A DNA stretch of 5,804 nt from a bacterium. GTDB taxonomy: Bacteria; Patescibacteria; Paceibacteria; UBA9973; UBA6065. The stretch covers positions 1-5,804 of the forward strand of contig JAUXUT010000013.1 in assembly GCA_030680695.1 (NCBI GenBank), read 5' to 3'. The notes under the pieces are model-generated. The model saw nothing but the letters and a program-made list of their open reading frames with translations. It did not search any database and had not been told where the DNA came from. A program made the position numbers and the translations under genes. Every line of letters starts with the position of its first letter. Position 1 is the stretch's first letter. Shown one piece after another: positions 1-5,803 of the stretch.

Positions 1-446
1 AAGTTTACCAGTTTGCTCTCCGACAAACTGCTAGAACGCTTGCTGAAAAAGGGCGACTTTTACTTTTACCAAAACCTGTGCCGAAAAAAGACAAGCCAAT
101 TTTGAAGACCTACACAACCAACCTGGAAAATAGCCAACATAAATGGACACAACCAATCAAAACCATCGCAGACCGAAACGCAAGCCAAAAACCTTGAAGC
201 CGATTTTAGCGACTCGACTCAACCAACCTGAACTTTTGCCAGCGAAGAAAACACCGCCAAACGAAAGAGCCGAGAACTTGAAAACCTGCTTGCTGAGAAA
301 ATATTGACCAAAACCGCTTATTTGAAAAGAGCCACCGCTAAAAACAAACTGACCTTATGAACTGAAAACCGCCACGCTGAAAAAAAATATTTTAGCCAAA
401 AACGAAACTTGCGAATCAAAGACGTATTGGGTTTTGCTCTTGGGTT
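1..446 (-). repeat. gene-less integron cassette (cassette 6), partial, paralogue of 1793-2393
   Basis: No credible gene is visible on either strand. The sequence is A-rich on plus (U-rich in the array transcript) and aligns with cassette 4 at an offset of about 1947-1948 along its length. By eye identity is about 85-90% over 200-446 versus 2147-2393, lower to the left. One-base indels between the copies (for example near 50 versus 1998) break any shared reading frame, arguing against a protein. Degenerate units of the form GACCAAAAC...TGCTGAAAAA recur. The attC of this cassette should lie left of the window. It directly follows the lipoprotein cassette in array order. Confidence 0.75.
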
Positions 447-576
447 GCCTAACGGTTTGCGTTACCTGCGCTGGGGCGGGGACGGCGGAGCCGTCCAACT
501 GGAAAAATGATAAGGCGTAGAAAACTGCTTGAGATGTGCGCAGACTCCCCAGCGTCAGGTGCACGCTTTGTTAGGC
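447..576 (-). repeat. attC: attC site 1 (of lipoprotein cassette), 130 bp
   Basis: Plus-strand ends are GCCTAAC (447-453) and GTTAGGC (570-576), a perfect inverted pair. Inside, ACCTG/CAGGT and CGCTGGGG/CCCCAGCG form the stem, with a T bulge and a GC-versus-T asymmetry on the right arm. In minus orientation these are the two extrahelical positions of a canonical attC. The variable central part contains a 7-bp stem GGACGGC/GCCGTCC with a GGA loop (480-496). It belongs to the same subfamily as sites 3 and 5. Confidence 0.92.
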
Positions 577-597
577 GCGGTTTGATTTTATAGAACT

Positions 598-1644
598 TCA
601 TGGTGCAAGAAGCCCTTGTAAATCTTGTTGAATTGCTAACATATATTCAGCCGCTTTTTCTGGAGAAAAATAGTTATTTAGAGTGTTTTGCGCGTCAACT
701 GGCTGCCCTGCTAATAAATAATAGGCTGTAAGTTGATAAAGTGCATTTGACGCTCTGAAATAATCAAGGTTTTCTTTATCGAATTTGAGATACTCTTTGT
801 CTTCGTCGCTTGGATTATTGTAATAATTTGCGCTCAAAAAATGTAATGACATATTTGGATTCTGCTTTGTGAATTGAGCGATAAAATCCGATGCCCATTG
901 AATATCAGCAGAAAGTATATCTTTGAATTTGTAAGTTGCAGGAACGTAGCCTAAACCAGGTTGATATTCATAAATAATGGACACTCTAAGTTGACAATTA
1001 GTACAAAACAGTGACAAATTCCTGTATGGGGCTTTGTATTCGTAAGTTCCATCTTCGTTTAAATCGGTAAAAGTCCCTGGGCGGAAGCTACCAATGTCCA
1101 TAATCTTTTCTAGGCTATCGCCAACTTCATAAACTATAGTTCCTACACAGCAGTTGCCACCGCTCCAATTAATAATGACAATATTAGGCTTTCCGTTTCC
1201 TGTTAAATCGGCTCCTGTTTCTTCTCCAAGCCTAGCGGGATAGCCCCAAATTTCAATTTGTTGATTACTCTTCGATGAAATTGTGACAGCGCAATATGGA
1301 TACAGAGTAAATTTTGAGTCATTGTTGCACCAATTTCTCAACACATATTTACCCAAATACAAGTCATGAAAAGAAAAATCCTGTCTCTGGACGTTATCTT
1401 CCATTTTGAAACAGTCAATGGGATTGCATGTGGGCAACACCGCAGGCTGAGAAGTTGGGTAGCCATAGAGCGTTTCTGGCGTTGGAGTATTCCACAGCGT
1501 TGGCATTAGTGTTGGTAATTGCTTTGTTGCAGAAACAACAATTGTTGGTGATGCTACCGATAATGTTGGGTAGGGTGTAACTCCACCGCAAGTGGTAAGA
1601 AAGAACATACATAAAAGACACTGCAATGCAATTTTAGTTTTCAT
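598..1644 (-). CDS. secreted lipoprotein with DxTxNG/DxNxDG loops, cassette 5 cargo
   Basis: This is a 348-aa protein. Residues 1-19 are a short charged N-terminus (MKTK), a hydrophobic core and a lipobox-like LTTC, with Cys19 the likely lipidation site (Thr at -1 is unusual). A Pro/Thr-rich linker follows (about 23-70, including TPTPE). The middle holds two Ca2+-loop-like motifs, DLTGNGKPN (146-154) and DLNEDGTYE (194-202), as in FG-GAP/VCBS-type repeats, plus paired cysteines (73/78, 165/166, 214/217) consistent with an exported protein. The C-terminus (about 244-346) looks helical. I prefer ATG at 1644 over an in-frame TTG at 1656 because it gives a normal signal peptide. No clear Shine-Dalgarno sequence precedes either start, and the leader from the cassette start is only 24 nt. 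The stop lies 21 bp before attC site 1. Function is unknown; export is likely, but ligand binding is only inferred. Confidence 0.85.
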   Translation of the reverse strand: MKTKIALQCLLCMFFLTTCGGVTPYPTLSVASPTIVVSATKQLPTLMPTLWNTPTPETLYGYPTSQPAVLPTCNPIDCFKMEDNVQRQDFSFHDLYLGKYVLRNWCNNDSKFTLYPYCAVTISSKSNQQIEIWGYPARLGEETGADLTGNGKPNIVIINWSGGNCCVGTIVYEVGDSLEKIMDIGSFRPGTFTDLNEDGTYEYKAPYRNLSLFCTNCQLRVSIIYEYQPGLGYVPATYKFKDILSADIQWASDFIAQFTKQNPNMSLHFLSANYYNNPSDEDKEYLKFDKENLDYFRASNALYQLTAYYLLAGQPVDAQNTLNNYFSPEKAAEYMLAIQQDLQGLLAP

Positions 1645-1662
1645 GTATTTTGACAACGAAGC

Positions 1663-1792
1663 GCCTAACGGTTTGCGTTACCCGCGTGTGGGCGGGCTGG
1701 GAAAAGGCTTGAGATGTAGGAAAAGCCCGAAGCCAGAAAAATGCTTGTAAAACGCGCAGAATCCCACACGTCGGGTGCACGCTTTGTTAGCC
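1663..1792 (-). repeat. attC: attC site 2 (of gene-less cassette 4), 130 bp
   Basis: Plus-strand ends are GCCTAAC (1663-1669) and GTTAGCC (1786-1792). Inner arms ACCCG/CGGGT and CGTGTGGG/CCCACACG differ from sites 1, 3 and 5 on both sides in a compensating way, so pairing is kept. The T bulge and GC/T asymmetry are conserved. The central part lacks the GACGGC hairpin and shares a TTGAGATGTAG ... GCCCGAAGCCAGAAAAATGCTTGTAAA layout (two short blocks) with site 4. Confidence 0.92.
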
Positions 1793-2393
1793 AACCTGCC
1801 CGCTGACCAGAACCTTTGCAAAAAAAGACGACACCGCAAACTTGACTGAATTTTACCTGCAACTTTGCTTTTGACCAAAACCCAAAAACTTTATGCGAAC
1901 CAAAACGCTTGCCGAAAAAAGACGAACTTTATTTTGAACCGAAACAATTTCTGAAAAGAGAAAATATTTTGTGCTGACCAAAACGCTTGCTGAAAAAGGC
2001 GGCTTTTACTTTTGCCAAAACTTATGCAGAAAATAGACAAGCCGATTTTAGAAACCTTGCCAAGTTAACCACGAACAAAACTGAAGCCACGAAACAAAGC
2101 CAATCAAAACCAACGTGAACCGAAACGCCAACAAAAAAACCTTGAAGCCGAATTCAGCGACTCGACAAAACCAACCTGAACTTATGCCAGCGAAGAAACC
2201 ACCGCCAAACGAAAACGCCGAGAACTTGAAAACCTGCTTGCTGAAAAAATACTGACCAAAAACTTTACTTTGAAAAGCGCCACTGCTAAAAACAAACTGA
2301 TTTTATGAACTGAAAACTACCACGCCGAAAAAAATACTTTAGCCAAAAAGGAAACCTGCGAATCAAAGACGTATTTGGTTTTGCTCTTGGGTT
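1793..2393 (-). repeat. gene-less integron cassette (cassette 4) made of degenerate ~38-nt repeats
   Basis: About 600 bp without a credible gene on either strand, the body of a 731-bp cassette (1669-2399). The clearest consecutive units are 1897-1935, 1936-1975, 1976-2013 and 2014-2050 (37-40 nt each), each beginning GA(A)CC(A/G)AAAC or GCCAAAAC, followed by a TGC(C/T)GAAAA-like middle and ending in a T-rich run such as CTTTTACTTTT. Weaker units continue towards 2390. Several contain a small inverted pair AAAG...CTTT. Unit lengths are not multiples of three, so a repeat protein is unlikely. The related cassette 6 lies at 1-452. A structural RNA, a regulatory spacer or a decayed gene are all possible. 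Confidence 0.7.
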
Positions 2394-2524
2394 GGCTAAC
2401 GGTTTGCGTTACCTGCGCTGGGGTGGGGGACGGCGAAGCCGTCCAGCCAGAAAAATGATAAGGCGTAGAAAACTGCTTGAGATTGCCGCAGAATCCCCAG
2501 CGTCAGGTGCACGCTTTGTTGGGC
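2394..2524 (-). repeat. attC: attC site 3 (of HEPN/nuclease cassette), 131 bp
   Basis: Plus-strand ends are GGCTAAC (2394-2400) and GTTGGGC (2518-2524). The outer boxes mismatch each other at two positions because their outer parts belong to two different cassettes. Arms ACCTG/CAGGT and CGCTGGGG-like/CCCCAGCG pair, with extrahelical T at 2503 and G near 2509 on plus. A perfect 7-bp stem GGACGGC/GCCGTCC with a GAA loop sits at 2428-2444. Confidence 0.93.
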
Positions 2525-2542
2525 GGATTTTCTGCAAGTGTA

Positions 2543-3283
2543 CTACTCTATCGGAAGACTCACCAAATTATAAGAGTAGGCAGTTATCTCTCGTAAATTG
2601 TATTTTTTGCCTATGTAATCGGCTACTGCCTTGCTATTCTTTCTATCTAAAGAAGTAAAGTTATCGGCTACACAACAACGGCTTTTTGACGGCTCAATTA
2701 TATATAAATTGTTTTCGACAAAAGATTGATAAAGCCTTGTCTGACGAAACTCATCTCGTTGAGCGGAGAAATCATTTACACATAAAATGCTTTCAGTTGG
2801 GCTTTGAACAATCACAGCGTCTAATTGTTTATTTCTAAAAAACTCGCTAAATGTGAAGTAATAACATATTGTTTTAAAAAACTCACCATTTACTCTATAA
2901 CCTTCGATTTCTTGAAGCCCGTAAAGTGTTTTCCCAATCTGTAACGAAAGAGAACCGCCAAAGAAATTTGTGTCTATAAAAAACCAAATTATCCTAAAAA
3001 CTTTTTCTTGACTGTCATACGAATCAAGTTGGCTTACACCTTCTCTAATAATTCCCGATATAACATTATCGTATTCCAAATTCACTTTGCCATATGTGTT
3101 TTTGCCATCAATTAGATCAATGAATTTCTGGTTATCTTTATCTTTCACTTCAATTACATATTGAGAAACTTTGTCGCTAACAAGAAAATCTGGAGTTTGT
3201 TGAGACGACTCAGGAATTTTCGTGACAATGAAGCCAAGCGACATTAAGTATTCATATACTTTATTTTCTCCAATTGTCGTCAT
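2543..3283 (-). CDS. PD-(D/E)XK nuclease-like protein, second gene of cassette 3
   Basis: This 246-aa protein has the order of features expected of a PD-(D/E)XK nuclease core: an N-terminal helix with a conserved-type acid (Glu6, in GENKVYEYLMSLGF), then Pro31-Asp32 on a strand (TPDFLV), then Glu45-Val-Lys47 on the next strand (YVIEVKDK). A following helix carries Gln85 (about 76-90) and a strand FRIIWFFID (96-104). Metal-dependent nucleic-acid cleavage is the family expectation; I cannot name the subfamily, and the C-terminal half (about 110-246) is unrecognised. Its ATG overlaps the upstream HEPN gene's stop as ATGA (3280-3283). A GGAG lies 4 nt upstream of the start (3288-3291). The tight coupling implies joint expression and probably joint function. 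The stop is 18 bp from attC site 3. Confidence 0.8.
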   Translation of the reverse strand: MTTIGENKVYEYLMSLGFIVTKIPESSQQTPDFLVSDKVSQYVIEVKDKDNQKFIDLIDGKNTYGKVNLEYDNVISGIIREGVSQLDSYDSQEKVFRIIWFFIDTNFFGGSLSLQIGKTLYGLQEIEGYRVNGEFFKTICYYFTFSEFFRNKQLDAVIVQSPTESILCVNDFSAQRDEFRQTRLYQSFVENNLYIIEPSKSRCCVADNFTSLDRKNSKAVADYIGKKYNLREITAYSYNLVSLPIE

Positions 3284-4086
3284 TTTGCTCCGCTACGTTT
3301 TTTTCTCTTCTTTGGTCGCTCAATACTTACATTTACGATTTTAGTTGGACAGTTGATTAACTGTAATGCGTCGTTTTGATCTTCTGTTAACTTAATGGCA
3401 TTTTCGGACGTAAATGCAACGAGAGCCTTTTGGCTTGCTTGTGCAATTTTTGTTGCAATCTTTACTATAAGTAATGCTGCGTCAAAATATTCATCTTCTG
3501 TAATCTCTAGTTTGTCCCTATAAGCCTGTTGCTCTATCGGCTTTCGTCTCAGGCTCTGTTCTGTATACTTAACTGTGTGCCTTCCGCCATGATGAACGAG
3601 TAAATTTCTATCGTTCAAAATCATATTATATTTTTGTGCTTCATCTTTTGAAAAAGGAGTAATTTTTAGCAGGGCTTGGTAATATGAGTTGATTTGTTTA
3701 GCACTGCCAAAATCATACTTTTCAGCCAGAATTGAGCCTAGCGCAAAATCTATATCTTGCTGAAATAAAACTAAGTGTGTAGCGTCAATCGAAACATCAT
3801 GCCCGCTTTGTTTAAGTTGTGAAAGTAAACTAGGACAAATGTTGATTATAGAAGCAAACTGGTCTTTACAGAATGCTTCAAAGTATGCAATAAGACCAAT
3901 AAAACACAACTCTACAGTTTTATCCACAAAGAAAGCATTATATTCAAAAGATGCTACCAGGTCACTTAAGCTATTAAAGTGCCAATGAAATACTTCAATA
4001 GGTGGAACGCTCCCAGGAAAGAGTGGCGGCGGATCCCATTCGTATTGGATGGGTTCTACCTCTAAAAAATATGCCGTTTTTGTCAC
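3280..4086 (-). CDS. HEPN-domain protein (RNLLVH motif), first gene of cassette 3
   Basis: This is a 268-aa protein. Residues 51-82 form a hydrophobic helix-rich segment (FFVDKTVELCFIGLIAYFEAF), and residues 159-168 read DRNLLVHHGG. This matches the R-x4-H signature (Arg160, His165) that forms the RNase active site of many HEPN proteins. A further helix follows at about 198-222, as in four-helix HEPN folds. The C-terminus is strongly basic (PKKRKKRSGAK), which may bind nucleic acid. Known: HEPN proteins are common RNases in toxin-antitoxin, CRISPR and abortive-infection systems. Inferred: an RNase partner or sensor for the PD-(D/E)XK protein encoded next. The start is GTG, chosen because GGAGG lies 4 nt upstream and no gene sequence precedes it in the 52-nt leader. 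Confidence 0.8.
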   Translation of the reverse strand: MTKTAYFLEVEPIQYEWDPPPLFPGSVPPIEVFHWHFNSLSDLVASFEYNAFFVDKTVELCFIGLIAYFEAFCKDQFASIINICPSLLSQLKQSGHDVSIDATHLVLFQQDIDFALGSILAEKYDFGSAKQINSYYQALLKITPFSKDEAQKYNMILNDRNLLVHHGGRHTVKYTEQSLRRKPIEQQAYRDKLEITEDEYFDAALLIVKIATKIAQASQKALVAFTSENAIKLTEDQNDALQLINCPTKIVNVSIERPKKRKKRSGAK

Positions 4087-4090
4087 TAAT

Positions 4091-4095
4091 CCTCC
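4091..4095 (-). promoter_or_regulatory. Shine-Dalgarno GGAGG fixing the GTG start of the HEPN gene
   Basis: On the minus strand GGAGG precedes the GTG codon at 4086 with four intervening bases (ATTA). It is the best ribosome-binding site in the window and decides the non-ATG start. Upstream in the same leader there is a TAGAAT that could be a -10, but no matching -35 at 16-18 bp, so I do not call a promoter. Confidence 0.75.
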
Positions 4096-4132
4096 ACTTG
4101 GTATTGTTTATGGATTCTAATATGAGCCATCC

Positions 4133-4258
4133 GCCCAACGGCTTGCGTTAGCGGCGGGTGGGCGTGGACAATGTTTGAGATGTAGAAAAAGCCCGAAGCC
4201 AGAAAAATGCTTGTAAATCGCGCAGACTCCCACCCGTCCGCTGCACGCTTTGTTAGCC
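4133..4258 (-). repeat. attC: attC site 4 (of toxin-antitoxin cassette), 126 bp
   Basis: Plus-strand ends are GCCCAAC (4133-4139) and GTTAGCC (4252-4258). Arms AGCGG/CCGCT and CGGGTGGG/CCCACCCG differ from the other sites but still pair, and the T bulge plus GC/T asymmetry are retained. The central part resembles site 2 and lacks the GACGGC hairpin. The antitoxin gene stops only 4 bp from its R'' box. Confidence 0.92.
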
Positions 4259-4262
4259 CCCG

Positions 4263-4499
4263 TTACAATCTATCAGACTCTTCTGGTTCAACATCAGGGG
4301 CTTTGTTTAGGATTTCCAAAAATCTTTCACGACTGCCACGTTTTGCACGTTTTTCTAAATATTCAATTGTAGAAATTGCTGCAACTTTTTCGGCAACTGC
4401 AAGCATGACAAACTGATTAACAGAAATGCCTTCTTCTTGGGCTAATTCACGAAGTTGTTCATGTAAAGATTTTGGCAAACGTAAACTTAATGCGCTCAT
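4263..4499 (-). CDS. ribbon-helix-helix antitoxin of PIN toxin-antitoxin pair
   Basis: This 78-aa protein starts with a strand of alternating residues (ALSLRLP, 3-9), then helix 11-22 (LHEQLRELAQEE), a GISVN turn and helix 26-40 (VNQFVMLAVAEKVA). This is the ribbon-helix-helix DNA-binding fold of Arc/CopG- or HicB-type antitoxins. The charged C-terminal part (about 46-78, ending EPEESDRL) would be the toxin-neutralising tail. The start overlaps the PIN gene's stop as ATGA (4496-4499), so translation is coupled, with a good ribosome-binding site of its own. By family behaviour it should bind the PIN protein and repress the promoter at 4934-4962 as a complex. The order toxin-then-antitoxin is the less common one for type II systems. 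There is little doubt about the fold; the family name is left open. Confidence 0.87.
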   Translation of the reverse strand: MSALSLRLPKSLHEQLRELAQEEGISVNQFVMLAVAEKVAAISTIEYLEKRAKRGSRERFLEILNKAPDVEPEESDRL

Positions 4500-4927
4500 T
4501 CTTTCACCTCACGGATAACTTGAAGAAACTCTTTCGGTGTGATGGCTTGAATTCCAAAATTACCAATATTTTTGAAGTCGTTGACATTGTGCGTCACAAT
4601 GTACTCACATCCTGCGGTAACAGCCAATTCAAGCACAAGTTCATCGCCTACATCGGATAAGGTTGGACGCCATAAAAAGTAAATCTTGTGATGATGAGCC
4701 ATCGAACAAAGAGAGTCAATGAAATCTGCAACATCATCTTGCGACAATCCGAGTTCAGTTCGTTGACGCTGGATAACATCTTCATATTCAAGGATAAGTG
4801 CTACCGAATCATGGATTTCAAATTGATGAGTACCAACAAGTGATAATAACTTGTTGGATGCGCCTTTCTTTGACCGTAGGGCGGCAATGATGACATTTGT
4901 GTCAAGGACAATATCAGGCGTTTTCAT
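4496..4927 (-). CDS. PIN-domain RNase toxin (COG1569-like)
   Basis: This 143-aa protein is full length for a single PIN domain. It begins IVLDTNVIIAAL with Asp9, then ILEYEDV with Glu47, GDELVLELAVTAGCEYIVTHNVNDF with Asp95 and Asp117. These four acids are where PIN RNases bind Mg2+/Mn2+. The layout matches the putative toxin component family of type II systems (PIN_3). It would cleave RNA in the cytoplasm unless bound by the downstream antitoxin. The ATG at 4927 lies six bases after a TATAAT element and has no Shine-Dalgarno sequence, so the message is probably leaderless. In a cassette array such pairs are thought to stabilise neighbouring cassettes. Identity as a toxin is inferred from the pairing; the fold assignment is firm. 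Confidence 0.9.
   Translation of the reverse strand: MKTPDIVLDTNVIIAALRSKKGASNKLLSLVGTHQFEIHDSVALILEYEDVIQRQRTELGLSQDDVADFIDSLCSMAHHHKIYFLWRPTLSDVGDELVLELAVTAGCEYIVTHNVNDFKNIGNFGIQAITPKEFLQVIREVKE
4505..4510 (-). promoter_or_regulatory. Shine-Dalgarno GAGGTG for antitoxin gene
   Basis: GAGGTG lies five bases upstream of the antitoxin ATG, inside the last codons of the toxin gene. The toxin gene itself has none, so the antitoxin has an initiation signal independent of toxin translation, which could bias output towards antitoxin. Confidence 0.7.
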
Positions 4928-4933
4928 ATCGGT

Positions 4934-4962
4934 ATTATATATGATGTGCCATGTAATATCAA
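4934..4962 (-). promoter_or_regulatory. sigma70-type promoter TTGATA-17-TATAAT driving the PIN/RHH pair
   Basis: On the minus strand a -35 TTGATA (4957-4962, four of six consensus bases) and a perfect -10 TATAAT (4934-4939) are separated by exactly 17 bp. Transcription would start at or within a base or two of the A of the toxin ATG (4927). The promoter lies wholly inside the cassette, so the pair needs no upstream integron promoter. The region around it is where an autorepressing antitoxin complex would bind, but I see no clear operator repeat. Confidence 0.75.
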
Positions 4963-4993
4963 CCGCCTAAAATCTGACATTTGCGAGGAAGGG

Positions 4994-5125
4994 GGCTAAC
5001 GGTTTGCGTTACCTGCGCTGGGGCGGGGGACGGCGAAGCCGTCCAGCCAGAAAAATGATAAGGCGTAGGAAACTGCTTGAGATTTTCGCCAGAATCCCCA
5101 GCGTCAGGTGCACGCTTTGTTCGGC
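4994..5125 (-). repeat. attC: attC site 5 (of cassette 1), 132 bp
   Basis: Plus-strand ends are GGCTAAC (4994-5000) and GTTCGGC (5119-5125); the latter departs from the GTTRRRY consensus by one base. Arms ACCTG/CAGGT and CGCTGGGG/CCCCAGCG and the two extrahelical positions match sites 1 and 3. The GGACGGC/GCCGTCC stem with GAA loop lies at 5028-5044. Confidence 0.92.
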
Positions 5126-5137
5126 GGCTTTTTGTTT

Positions 5138-5803
5138 TCAATCCGAGCCGCTGTATTCAAATAGCGAAAATACCTCACTGGCTAGCCCTACGCATTTCTT
5201 GCCGCAATCAATGAAATAGAGAACGCGATTTGAAACAGGCGCTGCCGCCTTTTTCGCTTGTTTTGTGAGTCGCCATAGATTCTGTTCGAAACTCCATTTA
5301 TTGGAGCGAGGCATTACATCCAAACGTTCCTTGCCGATTCTATCAGCATACCAGCGTAAATCATTGACTATTGCAAACATTCGTTCTGCTTCATCATCGG
5401 CGGCTTGTCCAAGAGTTATTAACTCTCGATAAGCCATCTCTAATTGTTCAAACATGACTTCCACGCTTGGACGTGGCTCAGGTTCAATGATTTTCGTTAC
5501 CCTGCCAAGAATCTCTGTTGCGCTTACCCAACCATTAACTTTACCTAAACTATTTACGATAAGGAATTGGTCGCCTTGTATCTCTCCGACTATATGAAAA
5601 ATATCACTTTGATGCCATTTGACGAGAACAAGGTCACCGACTTGAATTTCGCTGGGATTTACGATAGGCGACATCGTTAGCGTTTGCCCATGCTTGACCG
5701 CTTCACGCATGGATGCTAAATTGCCGCCATCTGGAATCGTCCAAGTATAGGATTTTCCTTCTTTTAGTGCTTCAAGCAAAGGGTCTTTTTTTCGTTTGGA
5801 CAT
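5138..5803 (-). CDS. unknown protein with S24/S26-peptidase-like beta region, cassette 1 cargo
   Basis: This 221-aa protein has no firm family. After a basic N-terminus (MSKRKKD), residues 40-105 read QTLTMSPIVNPSEIQVGDLVLVKW...FHIVGEIQGDQFLIVNSLGKVNGWV...LGRVTKI. The spacing resembles the S24/S26 peptidase fold (SMxP, GDxVxV, hRV, GDN, Gxv). The position of the catalytic Ser would be Thr43 and the usual basic residue near hRV would fall at His70, so activity is doubtful. Residues 113-190 are helical and rich in Glu/Ala/Lys. The end contains VLYFIDCGKKCVGLASEVFSLF (194-215), unrecognised. The ATG lies one base from the right end of the window, so its ribosome-binding site and promoter cannot be seen and a longer N-terminus cannot be excluded. 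The stop is 12 bp from attC site 5. Confidence 0.75.
   Translation of the reverse strand: MSKRKKDPLLEALKEGKSYTWTIPDGGNLASMREAVKHGQTLTMSPIVNPSEIQVGDLVLVKWHQSDIFHIVGEIQGDQFLIVNSLGKVNGWVSATEILGRVTKIIEPEPRPSVEVMFEQLEMAYRELITLGQAADDEAERMFAIVNDLRWYADRIGKERLDVMPRSNKWSFEQNLWRLTKQAKKAAAPVSNRVLYFIDCGKKCVGLASEVFSLFEYSGSD

Noticed and set aside
370..446. Possible promoter in cassette 6 (TTGATT and TAAAAT on minus)
   Set aside because: The spacing is about 19 bp, the -35 is poor, and cassette 4 has TAAAGT instead of TAAAAT.
355..564. 69-codon open frame on minus running through attC site 1
   Set aside because: About half lies within the attC and the rest in the repeat-like gene-less cassette; the frame is not kept in the related cassette 4.
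1645..1656. TTG start giving a lipoprotein four residues longer
   Set aside because: The ATG at 1644 gives a standard MKTK signal-peptide start and neither start has a ribosome-binding site to favour the longer form.
1665..1878. Two overlapping short minus-strand frames over attC site 2
   Set aside because: They read the attC and repeat sequence, have no ribosome-binding site and no recognisable content.
1897..2050. CRISPR-like regular repeats in the gene-less cassette
   Set aside because: Units are degenerate, contiguous and without unique spacers; no cas gene is present.
2392..2658. 88-codon open frame on plus covering attC site 3
   Set aside because: It begins inside the attC, opposes the cassette direction and overlaps the end of the PD-(D/E)XK gene; a similar frame at 5004-5219 arises only because attC sites are alike.
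4924..4980. 18-codon minus-strand frame whose TGA overlaps the toxin ATG
   Set aside because: It spans the toxin promoter, so would only be transcribed from upstream, and has no Shine-Dalgarno sequence; probably chance.
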